Below the pieces are notes generated by a model that worked only from the letters and a program-made list of their open reading frames with translations, was not told the DNA's origin and did no database searches. 64,000 nucleotides of DNA, taken from contig NZ_BLWF01000001.1 in assembly GCF_013167955.1 (NCBI RefSeq), positions 248,001 to 312,000 on the forward strand, read 5' to 3'. The position numbers were made by a program, and so were the translations under genes. The DNA is from Thermanaeromonas sp. C210 (lineage in GTDB: Bacteria > Bacillota > DSM-521 > Neomoorellales > Neomoorellaceae). Positions 48,281 to 56,678 of the stretch are shown one piece after another (positions within the stretch are counted from its first letter, which is position 1; each line of letters starts with the position of its first letter).

Positions 48281-50588
48281 TGGGGGTTTGCGGAGGTTTC
48301 CAGCCTACCTACGAGGGATTGAAACCGGAGCAGGCTCTGGACATAAGCAGACGCCGAAACGGTTTCCAGCCTACCTACGAGGGATTGAAACTTTTTCCTC
48401 CTTTTTCCCGCGCCTTGCCCCCGCGCGGGTTTCCAGCCTACCTACGAGGGATTGAAACCTGGGATAAGGCTCCCAGCGGGCTATTTTTTTTTGAGTTTCC
48501 AGCCTACCTACGAGGGATTGAAACCGCCTGCTGGAGCAATTTAAGGTAATCCAACGGGCTAAGTTTCCAGCCTACCTACGAGGGATTGAAACCTTATAGC
48601 CCTCTCCGGGGCGTTCCCAAATCTGGCTGTTTCCAGCCTACCTACGAGGGATTGAAACGTTGATCGGGGAACATTATGAAGAAGGCGAATGGAAGTTTCC
48701 AGCCTACCTACGAGGGATTGAAACAGCGTTAGTGCGGTTATAGATGAATCTCTAATTTTTGTTTCCAGCCTACCTACGAGGGATTGAAACCCCGCCCAGC
48801 AGATTTCAGGTTTCAGAACCCAGATTGTTTCCAGCCTACCTACGAGGGATTGAAACCAGATTAATCATTTCGCTCATCTCTTTCCTTGCCAGGTTTCCAG
48901 CCTACCTACGAGGGATTGAAACTTAAACTAAAGCATATTTCTATACCACTATCGTCATAGTTTCCAGCCTACCTACGAGGGATTGAAACTGTTTCAAGGC
49001 TTGCAGGCATTGCTACTGTCGAAAATCGTTTCCAGCCTACCTACGAGGGATTGAAACCAACCAGCACTGGGTTGCTAAGGTGTGGCCCAGTGGGTTTCCA
49101 GCCTACCTACGAGGGATTGAAACCCTGTAACCCGATACGTATACCGGGAAGGGCTAGTAGTTTCCAGCCTACCTACGAGGGATTGAAACATTGGGCCGGA
49201 TTAAAGGCTCCGGCGGGCCGTATTTGGGGGTTTCCAGCCTACCTACGAGGGATTGAAACTCGTACCGAGGAACAAGTTCATACCAGAGATATAAGTTTCC
49301 AGCCTACCTACGAGGGATTGAAACCTAATACAGCAAGTGCGTTTTCATCGCCTAGTTCCGTTTCCAGCCTACCTACGAGGGATTGAAACTATAATTCTTC
49401 ATAAGCACCCGCACGACGGGTGCCGTTTCCAGCCTACCTACGAGGGATTGAAACCATTAAAAAAGCTTTCAAGAAAGCATTAAGAAAAGCGTTTCCAGCC
49501 TACCTACGAGGGATTGAAACGCTCCTACTCTTCAAACATATCCAGGATCAAGTTTAGGTTTCCAGCCTACCTACGAGGGATTGAAACAACTTTATTTTAG
49601 ACAAACTTACGCCAGAACAACGTGTTTCCAGCCTACCTACGAGGGATTGAAACGCTGATCGGGGAGCATTATGAAGAAGGCGAATGGAAAGTTTCCAGCC
49701 TACCTACGAGGGATTGAAACACCACCGGAGGCAATACGCCACCAGGATTTTTGGCAGGTTTCCAGCCTACCTACGAGGGATTGAAACGCGGGAAAGTGGC
49801 CATGATTGACACCGAACGTGGAAGCGTTTCCAGCCTACCTACGAGGGATTGAAACATTTCAATGCTTTGGATTTGAGCTTTTACCATACTAGTTTCCAGC
49901 CTACCTACGAGGGATTGAAACCGTATCAAGGCATTGCTGGCATTGCTACTGTTGAAGTTTCCAGCCTACCTACGAGGGATTGAAACGCCCTAGCATTTCT
50001 GCATGTACCAATGTACATAGATGTTTCCAGCCTACCTACGAGGGATTGAAACTACACCTTCGTCCCCTATGGGGGTAAAAACCCCATAGGGTTTCCAGCC
50101 TACCTACGAGGGATTGAAACGCAGCCTCCGCCGCCCGGCGCTCGGCCTCCGCCAGCGCGTTTCCAGCCTACCTACGAGGGATTGAAACTCTAAAGCCCCT
50201 TTAACGATGACCTCGTAATATTTTGTTTCCAGCCTACCTACGAGGGATTGAAACGTCGTGGCACCTTGGGGGAACTGGAGGAAGGCACAGGTTTCCAGCC
50301 TACCTACGAGGGATTGAAACCCCTTGCGGTTGAGCAGTACCTCCAATCTAGCCCCATCCGTTTCCAGCCTACCTACGAGGGATTGAAACTCAAAAGGAAC
50401 TATGAACGTGGGTTGTGGAACAAGCGTTTCCAGCCTACCTACGAGGGATTGAAACTACAGCCTGCCCAACTCGTATCCTCCTCCTTGTCGCGTTTCCAGC
50501 CTACCTACGAGGGATTGAAACCCGCAGCCAGAATAATCCCCTGTCAAGGGAAAAACCTGTTTCCAGCCTACCTACGAGGGATTGAAAC
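48231..50588 (+). CRISPR. CRISPR array, 36 repeats and 35 spacers, no cas genes nearby
   Basis: The 30-base repeat starts GTTTCCAGCCTACC and ends TACGAGGGATTGAAAC and is identical in all 36 copies I located. The 35 spacers are 35-40 bases long. The repeat end ATTGAAAC is typical of type I-A/I-B/III arrays and suggests transcription on the plus strand, so the leader should lie at about 48080-48230 (moderately AT-rich). No degenerate terminal repeat is seen at either end. No cas gene is present in the window, so the array must use Cas proteins encoded elsewhere or be silent. It is placed between conjugation genes. Confidence 0.98.
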
Positions 50589-50673
50589 TCATAACAGCCT
50601 GGCTCAAGTCGGAGAAGTGCCTGGACCTTCAGCCCCATGAGGGGCCGCAGTAAAACACCTTGGAGGCTCTGAC

Positions 50674-50865
50674 ATGTCGAAGAAGACCAAACCCCCGAAA
50701 ACAGGCTTCCAGCCCAGCCAGGCGAAAGCCCTCAGGGAGTGTTCAGGGATATTTTCTCCTGGCGAATATCCAGAATTTAAGGACCAGGAGAGCATCGAAG
50801 CCGGGGTAAGAAGCTTACGACGGGAAGTAGATAAAAGGCTGGCTCAGTGGTTGAAAGAAAGATAG
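50674..50865 (+). CDS. 63-residue ORF after the CRISPR array
   Basis: ATG behind CTTGGAGG. It reads KKTKPPKTGFQPSQAKALRE then CSGIFSPGEYPEFKDQESIE and VDKRLAQWLKER. The central part resembles the 35-aa ORF on the other side of the array. The charged helical C-terminus and clean ribosome site support a real gene; no family was recognised. Its end overlaps the endonuclease gene on the other strand. Confidence 0.5.
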   Translation: MSKKTKPPKTGFQPSQAKALRECSGIFSPGEYPEFKDQESIEAGVRSLRREVDKRLAQWLKER

Positions 50866-51276
50866 TAACACCCTCTGTCTCAGAAGTAGGTGGGGATCCT
50901 CAATTCTATCTTTTTCTGGGTCCTGCTCATCAGATGATAAGAAACTAACCTCTATGCCGCGGCCGCTCAATATAAGCTTAGTCTTCATGTCTTCTCTTAT
51001 GCCGCCTCCGGCAAAAACAATTATTGTAGGTATAGGGCAGGCCAGGCAATCTTCCAGGGCATAACTCAACTTTTGATATGCGGTCCCCGAACTCTCCTGA
51101 AGCTTGGCTTCTATGCCCATGTACCTGCCGCCGTGACGTAACACAATATCCAGTACCCGTGGCGTACCTACAAACCTGTAGCCCACAGGTTTTTCCTTCA
51201 AAACCTCAATGTCCTCGCCCCAAGAGTTTATATACCTAATGATGGCATCCCGAAAACGAGCATCTCTAGGTGGCAT
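50815..51276 (-). CDS. PD-(D/E)XK restriction endonuclease candidate, partner of Dam-type methylase
   Basis: A 153-residue protein. FVGTPRVLDIVLRHGGRYMG IEAKLQESSGTAYQKL gives the order D..E-A-K of a PD-(D/E)XK nuclease core, followed by AYQKL, CPIPTIIVFAGGG and a basic tail. It begins 15 bases after the stop of a Dam-family adenine methylase on the same strand. A short PD-(D/E)XK protein beside an orphan methylase is the usual look of a type II restriction-modification pair. The specificity and activity are inference. Confidence 0.65.
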   Translation of the reverse strand: MPPRDARFRDAIIRYINSWGEDIEVLKEKPVGYRFVGTPRVLDIVLRHGGRYMGIEAKLQESSGTAYQKLSYALEDCLACPIPTIIVFAGGGIREDMKTKLILSGRGIEVSFLSSDEQDPEKDRIEDPHLLLRQRVLLSFFQPLSQPFIYFPS

Positions 51277-51291
51277 TAACGTCAGCCGTCC

Positions 51292-52134
51292 TCACCGGTA
51301 ATTTCTAATAACTAGTTCTGTTATTGGTCCTCTCCGGTCAGGCCTGCAGTTTATGGCCCTCCTGGCGTAGACCACCCGGATATCGTATCCCGAATAAAGC
51401 TCACGTATGAAGGGCGTATCCGAATTGCTCAGCATCACCAGACAGCCACTTCTGTCCAGTTCCCGGAATACGACCGCCAATCTCTTCTGGTCCTCCGGCC
51501 CGAAAGCGTCCGGAGTGTAGCCCGTAAAGTTGGCCGTATCGGATAAGGGGTAATAGGGAGGGTCGAAATATACAAAGGCACCAGGCCGGGCGAACTCCAG
51601 CACGCGGCTAAAGTCGCCGCAGATTATCTGGGCATGTTTCAAAGCCTCGGCTACCGCCCGGAGGTTGGGCTCGTCTACAATCTTGGGATTCTTATATCTC
51701 CCAAAGGGCACGTTATGCTTACCCTGGCTGTTTACCCTCCACAGCCCATTATAAGCCGTCTTGTTGAGATAAAGGAACCGGGAGGCCCTCTCCACGGGCG
51801 AAAGCTCCTCGGGATCTAAGGCGCGGACGGAGTAGTAATATTCCCGCGTGTTCTTGTGCTTTCTGAGGTCCCTTAGCAGTTCCTCCAGGTTGTCTCGCAC
51901 CACCAGGTAAAAGTTGATAAGCTCCTCGTTGCTATCGATAAGGATAGCCTGGTGGGGCAGCAGGTGGAAAAATACCGCCCCGCCCCCCACGAAGGGTTCT
52001 ATGTAAAGGTTATATTCCTTCTTAGGAAACAGTGGCTCAAGTTGAGGTATAAGTTGAGCCTTACCCCCTGCCCACTTTACAGGAGGCTTGGGCCTTAGTG
52101 CGTGAGGCGATAATGAAGAAGATTGATCTAACAC
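51292..52134 (-). CDS. Dam/DpnM-family DNA adenine methyltransferase
   Basis: A 280-residue D12-class N6-adenine methyltransferase: PPVKWAGGKAQLIPQLEPLF (AdoMet motif I), YIEPFVGGGAVFFHLLP, ASRFLYLNKTAYNGLWRVNS and GAFVYFDPPYYPLSDTANFT (catalytic DPPY). VMLSNSDTPFIRELY follows. The family usually methylates GATC or related sites. It is followed by a likely endonuclease gene, and the pair lies as cargo between the TraC-like and VirB4 genes. Confidence 0.9.
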   Translation of the reverse strand: MLDQSSSLSPHALRPKPPVKWAGGKAQLIPQLEPLFPKKEYNLYIEPFVGGGAVFFHLLPHQAILIDSNEELINFYLVVRDNLEELLRDLRKHKNTREYYYSVRALDPEELSPVERASRFLYLNKTAYNGLWRVNSQGKHNVPFGRYKNPKIVDEPNLRAVAEALKHAQIICGDFSRVLEFARPGAFVYFDPPYYPLSDTANFTGYTPDAFGPEDQKRLAVVFRELDRSGCLVMLSNSDTPFIRELYSGYDIRVVYARRAINCRPDRRGPITELVIRNYR

Positions 52135-52196
52135 CGGTTATCACCTCCCGGGTTAGCCTCTAGCAGAATATTCGCTTCCAGGAGACAAATTCCTTC

Positions 52197-52829
52197 TTAC
52201 ACCGCTCCCAACAGGGGTGGCAGGTACGGCCCCGCCAGTGCAGGGGGCCGCTCGAAGGCCGCCTGGGCCGGGTGCAAAAAGACAAAGAGCAAATCCATGA
52301 TCTCCTGCTCCTCGCATATAGTCACCTTGAGTCCTGCCCGCTCAAGATTAGAAGCCAGCTCGTGCGCCCTCTGTAGTACTTCCTCCCTTTCCTTCCCAGG
52401 AAGGAGGAGGTAGTACCTTCTCTCTAGTGCCTCCCCGGTGGAAACTAAGGCACTGACGTAATGAATATATTCCTGGAGGAGCTTTCTCCTGATAAAGCTG
52501 GTAGTCTCCCTGGCTTTTTCCTGTAATTCCCTTAAGTAAGCGTCCAGGTCCACCGGCCTGCCAAGGGACACAATCTGGAAGGGCTCCTTAAGCCCGTTTA
52601 TGGCCTCGAAGACGGCGGTGATGATGCGCTTCTTCTCCGTCTCGCTCTTCAGGGAAAGGTTGAAAGGTTCCACTCTTAGAATTGCTGCAACCTGAGCGTC
52701 CTTCCTCACCAGGACTCCCCCTGCAATATCTTTAAAGGGCAGCCATTCCTGGACGGCCTTCCTGGCCTCTTCCTGGGTTGCCTGTTTCTTCTTGGTGGCC
52801 TCCTTTTTGCCTGGAAATTTGAGCATCAC
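52197..52829 (-). CDS. TraC-like conjugation protein (VirB4 N-terminal type)
   Basis: A 210-residue soluble protein. EWLPFKDIAGGVLVRKDAQV and AAILRVEPFNLSLKSETEKKRIITAVFEAINGLKEPFQIVSLGRPVDLDAYLREL resemble the N-terminal domain of VirB4/TraC ATPases, which in Gram-positive integrative elements is often a separate gene directly before VirB4. Here VirB4 is 7 kb away, behind the cargo. The ATG overlaps the end region of the PrgI-like gene. The frame is intact. Confidence 0.65.
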   Translation of the reverse strand: MMLKFPGKKEATKKKQATQEEARKAVQEWLPFKDIAGGVLVRKDAQVAAILRVEPFNLSLKSETEKKRIITAVFEAINGLKEPFQIVSLGRPVDLDAYLRELQEKARETTSFIRRKLLQEYIHYVSALVSTGEALERRYYLLLPGKEREEVLQRAHELASNLERAGLKVTICEEQEIMDLLFVFLHPAQAAFERPPALAGPYLPPLLGAV

Positions 52830-52833
52830 AGTA

Positions 52834-53122
52834 TCACTCTCCCCTGGTGACGTAGAAGTATCGTTTCTGGCTGCTCTTCCACCCTCGCCAAAGTTTGATT
52901 AAGCCGTCCAAGCTCTGGCCGTCCGGCCCCGGCCTGGTGACGAAGTAGGCCAGGAGGAATAATGAAGAAGACTGCCCGGAAAAAAGACTCGGTAAAAAGG
53001 CCTGCTAGAAAGTAAAGCGGGAGCCCCAATATAGCTCCTCCCACCACGCTCACGAGCTCGAACCAGCCGAAGCCGGGGAAGAACTTAAACCTCGCCTTAA
53101 CATTCCTGGGTATAAGGTACAC
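52834..53122 (-). pseudogene. PrgI-family (VirB3-like) membrane protein, frameshifted
   Basis: It begins MYLIPRNVKARFKFFPGFGW then ELVSVVGGAILGLPLYFLAG, with two membrane helices and the P-R-N-V/K-x-K lead of PrgI proteins. Near 52925 a one-base loss moves the true C-terminus to the next frame: YFVTRPGPDGQSLDGLIKLW RGWKSSQKRYFYV, which ends in TGA at 52834. It would be a component of the type IV secretion inner-membrane complex. Confidence 0.65.
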
Positions 53123-53348
53123 CCTTATCGCCCCCTAAACCCTCGTGAACATCCTCCGCATAATGTACCAGGTGCCCGCGGTCTGTACCGTATGTCCCAT
53201 AGCAGAACCCAGGCCGGAGTGGTAGGCGAACTGGCGCAGGACCGCCGGGGTCTTGAAGGCCACCCAGAGCCAGCCGATCAGAAGAAAGGGCTTCAAAATA
53301 TCTACGCCGAAGGTTATGGTCATCACCGTGGCCAGGAACCCCTTGATT

Positions 53349-53418
53349 AGAAAGACTTGCACGGCCTGGGAGGCTGAGAGCACCACGAGTTCCCTCCACC
53401 ATACCGCCGCCACTCCCT
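53349..53418. repeat. 70-bp target duplication, left copy
   Basis: Identical to 55307-55376. It starts AGAAAGACTTGCACGGCCTG and ends GCCGCCACTCCCT, directly outside the left inverted end of the IS. Confidence 0.95.
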
Positions 53419-55306
53419 CCTGACTTTATCAGATGAGAATCTAGAAGTCGCATAAAATCTAGGAAGATAGAAACCAAGGCGTGCATTTTGCCACTACGCC
53501 TGGCCCTGCCAGCGAGAAGCAAACTCTTCTACACGAGTGATATTGGCAGGGGGAGCGATTCGCATCAGGCGCAGGATCTTTTTGCTTAACTCTGTACCCT
53601 TGGTCTTAATAAAGAAGGTTTCTCCTTCGATTTCCACCTCGGCAAAGTTGAGGGAGTTTAACGCTTCCCGGATCTCTACCGGCGAGGCGTTTTCTCCAGC
53701 TTGCCGGAGCTTGGATTCCAGGGTGCGTTCGAGAAGAAAGGCCAGGAAACAGATTACAAAGTGCCCCTTAATCCGCCTTTCGGTCCAATGGAAAACCGGT
53801 CGTACTTCCAGGGTGCTTTTCATGACGCGGAAGGATTCTTCAATCCGCCACAGGTTGTGGTAAGCATCCAGAATGTCTTTGGCGCTCATCTCTTTCTCGT
53901 TGGTCTGGATGCCGTAGTAGCCGTCAAATTGTTGGTCCCAGTTAATTGCTTCTTCGTCCAGCACCCAGGTGCCGGTACAATCTACTTCTTTGAGGTATTT
54001 CTTGCCGCCGCGTTTATTGCTGGCCCGGATTTTAGCCTTGCTTTCTAAAAGGCTTTGGGCCTTCTCGATTAACCTTTCCCGGTCGGACCGGTCTTTCTCC
54101 GCCCGCCGGCTGGAGTAGGTGACGATCAGTTTTTCGGGTAATTGGTATTTTTCTCCTTCAGCGGTGAACTCGTTTATGTATTCGATAACCTTGTAGCGAA
54201 GGACTTCTCCTTCTTCGTCGTCCTTGATCTCCTGATAGCCGTCTTCGTCCAGGATCATATCGGTAATCTCTTTCTTCATCTTCTTAATGCGGGCGGCAAA
54301 AATGTAGCTGTAGTTACGTTCTACTATGCGCTTTAAATTGAGCTTGCTGTTAATCCCCCGGTCCGCCACGATAATTACCCGGCGCAGGCCAAAACGTTTT
54401 TCCAGCTTTTCTAAGGCTGCTTCCAGGGTTTTACCGTCAAAGGTATTGCCGGGGAAAAGCTCATAGCCTATGGGCCGACCTTCGCAATCAATAAGTAAAC
54501 CCAGTACCACCTGGACTTCGTTGTACTTGCCGTCTTTACTGAAGCCAAAATCTCGTAAAGTATCGGCTTTGACGCTGGCAAAGGAAAAGGTCGTTACGTC
54601 GTAAAATACCACATCTACTTTCATGTTGAAAAGGTGGCGGTTCTTCCGGAACATCTCTTCTTCCAGCAATTCTTTGTGCTCACTGAGTAAATCCAGGGAG
54701 CGATAGAGGTGGTTCAAAGCCACGTCGGGCAAACTGGCATAACGTTGCTGGTGGTTGTAGGTGCCCAGTTTGCTCCTGGGCTCAAGGAGGTGCTGGACGA
54801 CCATCAGAAAACTCGCGTCACTTAAGCTGAATTGGACCTTGTGTTTGGCACTAATCTCTTTCAGCAGTTCGGGTAGTTCAAATTGGTTCCAGATCTTCCG
54901 GTAGACCACATAACCCCAGTTCTTGATCTGCGCCTCAGAGAAGTTCGCTAAACTGGTCACCTCCCTGGCCTTGGACAATTCTAAAAGGCGCTTTCCCAAT
55001 CTTTGAAAGCTGGGGTTGTTTTCAATCTCATCCAGGCGGCCGAGATTTAAAAGGACCTTGTGTTTGACAACACCGTTTTCCCGGTAAGACCGAACCAACT
55101 GAACGTACTGGTGGTCCCTAGATTTAGTTATCTTGATGAACATGTTTTTATGATACCACTATTTACACCTATTGTCTAGCTATATAACCATTATTACCGC
55201 TAATGTTGCCACTACACTTTTCGCTTTCTGACCGGCTTTGAGCCCGCAAACCTAGATTTTATGCGGGTCCCTGTTTCCAAAACGAGTTGTAACTGATAAA
55301 GTCAGG
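53419..55306 (-). mobile_element. IS1634-family element with a 70-bp target duplication
   Basis: The ends are CCTGACTTTATCAG and its perfect complement, the element is 1,888 bp with one transposase gene, and the flanks carry an identical 70-bp direct repeat. Very long target duplications are known for some IS1634-family members such as IS1549. The element differs in sequence from the IS at 13.2 kb. Confidence 0.93.
53494..55143 (-). CDS. IS1634-family transposase (second type)
   Basis: A 549-residue DDE transposase. MFIKITKSRDHQYVQLVRSY starts it, DVVFYDVTTFSFASVKADTL has the first catalytic Asp, RRVIIVADRGINSKLNLKRI the second, and ILDAYHNLWRIEESFRVMKS the Glu block. The frame is intact. 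Only distant similarity to the transposase at 13.4 kb is visible. Confidence 0.92.
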   Translation of the reverse strand: MFIKITKSRDHQYVQLVRSYRENGVVKHKVLLNLGRLDEIENNPSFQRLGKRLLELSKAREVTSLANFSEAQIKNWGYVVYRKIWNQFELPELLKEISAKHKVQFSLSDASFLMVVQHLLEPRSKLGTYNHQQRYASLPDVALNHLYRSLDLLSEHKELLEEEMFRKNRHLFNMKVDVVFYDVTTFSFASVKADTLRDFGFSKDGKYNEVQVVLGLLIDCEGRPIGYELFPGNTFDGKTLEAALEKLEKRFGLRRVIIVADRGINSKLNLKRIVERNYSYIFAARIKKMKKEITDMILDEDGYQEIKDDEEGEVLRYKVIEYINEFTAEGEKYQLPEKLIVTYSSRRAEKDRSDRERLIEKAQSLLESKAKIRASNKRGGKKYLKEVDCTGTWVLDEEAINWDQQFDGYYGIQTNEKEMSAKDILDAYHNLWRIEESFRVMKSTLEVRPVFHWTERRIKGHFVICFLAFLLERTLESKLRQAGENASPVEIREALNSLNFAEVEIEGETFFIKTKGTELSKKILRLMRIAPPANITRVEEFASRWQGQA

Positions 55307-55376
55307 AGAAAGACTTGCACGGCCTGGGAGGCTGAGAGCACCACGAGTTCCCTCCACCATACCGCCGCCACTCCCT
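55307..55376. repeat. 70-bp target duplication, right copy
   Basis: Identical to 53349-53418 and directly outside the right inverted end of the IS, within the VirB6-like gene. Confidence 0.95.
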
Positions 55377-55904
55377 CGTCGGCGCGGGTCAGGCCCACGG
55401 CCATGACCGTGCCGACAGCCGCCAAGAGGGCCACCTCCACCGAGCGTATACCCATCTGGATAAGGTTCAAAGCCCAGATAAGGATGGCGATCAGGGAGGT
55501 AATTATTGTCAGGAAAGGCGCCGTGGCAGTAAAAGTTATGATGGTATCCAGGGGCGACGATGGCTGCCCTACAGAACCCAGGTGGGCCACACTATCGGCC
55601 AGGGCGGGGCCCCAGAGATAAACGTTTTTCACCGTCCAGGGCCCGGCCCCTATGGCCGCCGCGGCAAAGGCGGTACGCTTTAGAAGACCTCCGGGGTCGG
55701 CCCCGGGGTCGCCGCCGAGATAGAGCACATAGGAGCGCGTAGCCTCTACACCCACCTTCAGGGCCAAGAGGTTCCCGGCCAAGGCCTGGACCAGCCTTAT
55801 GGCGTTCTGCACGTAAACCGAATCGAGGATCGGCGTGGCCAGGGCCATCTCGTTCCCGGCGAACTGGGCAAAGGTGGTAAGGGCATTTTCAAAAATCGGA
55901 CAGG

Positions 55905-55950
55905 AATTTGTTTATAGCTTAAATTATTGTTTATAGCTTAAATTATAAGG
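55905..55950. repeat. Tandem AT-rich repeat upstream of the VirB6-like gene
   Basis: TTTATAGCTTAAATTA occurs twice in tandem (about 55911-55945). It lies in front of the VirB6-like gene, where it could be promoter or operator DNA or a slippage product. Confidence 0.5.
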
Positions 55951-56042
55951 TTGGTTATTACCTACACTGGTTTTCCCCCTCCCTCATTAAGGGGGCAGGC
56001 CCGGAAGAGCCGGGCCTGCCGTAGAAGGATATTCCCAACGGA

Positions 56043-56400
56043 TTATTGGAAGTAGGAGAGGAAAGCCTTGGTGATGCCCACGGCGCTTTCCCCGATGGCA
56101 CCTTTTGCGTCTGTGTCTTTCCAGCTCCCTTTCCGCCAGGAGTAAGGCCGGGGCCTCGGCCCTGGTGCGTTCCCGCTCCAATGCCCGCCAGGCAGCCTTC
56201 CAGACGGTGTGGGCTACCCTCACCTGCCCATAGCGGGCCTGCCCGGGCTCAATCTCTTCCTCGCGTTGCAGGTGGTACATTCTGTTAACCGCACTTGGGT
56301 ACTTTCTCCCTTGGAAGGCCCATTCGGCCTCATCCCAGGTTTGCCATGCCTTTTCTATTTTGGTCCGGGCGAACAGCTTCTTAAACGCGGTGTCGCTCAT
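56043..56400 (-). pseudogene. Conjugation-module protein of unknown function, frameshifted near its end
   Basis: ATG 56400: SDTAFKKLFARTKIEKAWQT then WDEAEWAFQGRKYPSAVNRM and ARYGQVRVAHTVWKAAWRAL. Near 56130 the frame shifts; the other frame reads KDTDAKGAIGESAVGITKAF LSYFQ and stops at 56043, a much better C-terminus than the Arg/His-rich one in the original frame. No family was recognised. It is the first gene of the minus-strand conjugation block, and MITE copy B has inserted just before it. Confidence 0.5.
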
Positions 56401-56411
56401 GGGATAATAAT

Positions 56412-56678
56412 CTGGCGTATCCCCGCTTTTTGCGGGAAGGGCCTACCTTGGCTTGAAAGCGAGCGACTAAACCCGAGCGGCTGCCAAACTTCACGAAGTC
56501 GAAAGCGGAGGCGGACCCGAGACCACGGACGGCCGAGGCCGGCAACTGAGACAGGAGGTCGAATTTGCCGGGAAGTCCGCCGGAGCTTGAGACTGAGTGA
56601 TAGATAGTTTGGCCCGCAAGGGTTTCTGGAGCGAGCGAAAGCCCAGTAGGCCTAGCCTCGAAAGTGGGGATACGCCAG
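56412..56678. mobile_element. MITE-like element, copy B, with inverted ends and 9-bp duplication
   Basis: The ends CTGGCGTATCCCC and GGGGATACGCCAG are perfect inverted repeats that extend imperfectly for about 50 bases. GATAATAAT lies directly outside both ends (56403-56411 and 56679-56687). The 267-bp interior is noncoding and is the reverse complement of copy A at 5.1 kb. It must be moved by a transposase supplied in trans. It changed the last codons of the MNT gene. Confidence 0.85.

Larger units (their letters stand above)
53135..55848 (-). pseudogene. VirB6/TrbL-like conjugation channel protein, split by an IS
   Basis: The N-terminal half is at 55848-55307 (LATPILDSVYVQNAIRLVQA, LAGNLLALKVGVEATRSYVL, FLTIITSLIAILIWALNLIQ) and the C-terminal half at 53418-53135 (LIKGFLATVMTITFGVDILK, LIGWLWVAFKTPAVLRQFAY). 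Both halves contain the same EGVAAVWWRELVVLSASQAV stretch because the insertion duplicated 70 bp. Removing the IS and one copy gives one continuous polytopic protein of about 265 residues. Upstream of 55848 the frame extends to about 55905 (FENALTTFAQFAGNE) without a clear start codon, so the 5' end may also be damaged. Confidence 0.7.

Noticed and set aside
48277-50640. Open frames running through the CRISPR array with repeated FQPTYEGLK peptides
   Set aside because: They are artefacts of the 30-base repeat translated with spacers of suitable length; no ribosome sites or conserved products.
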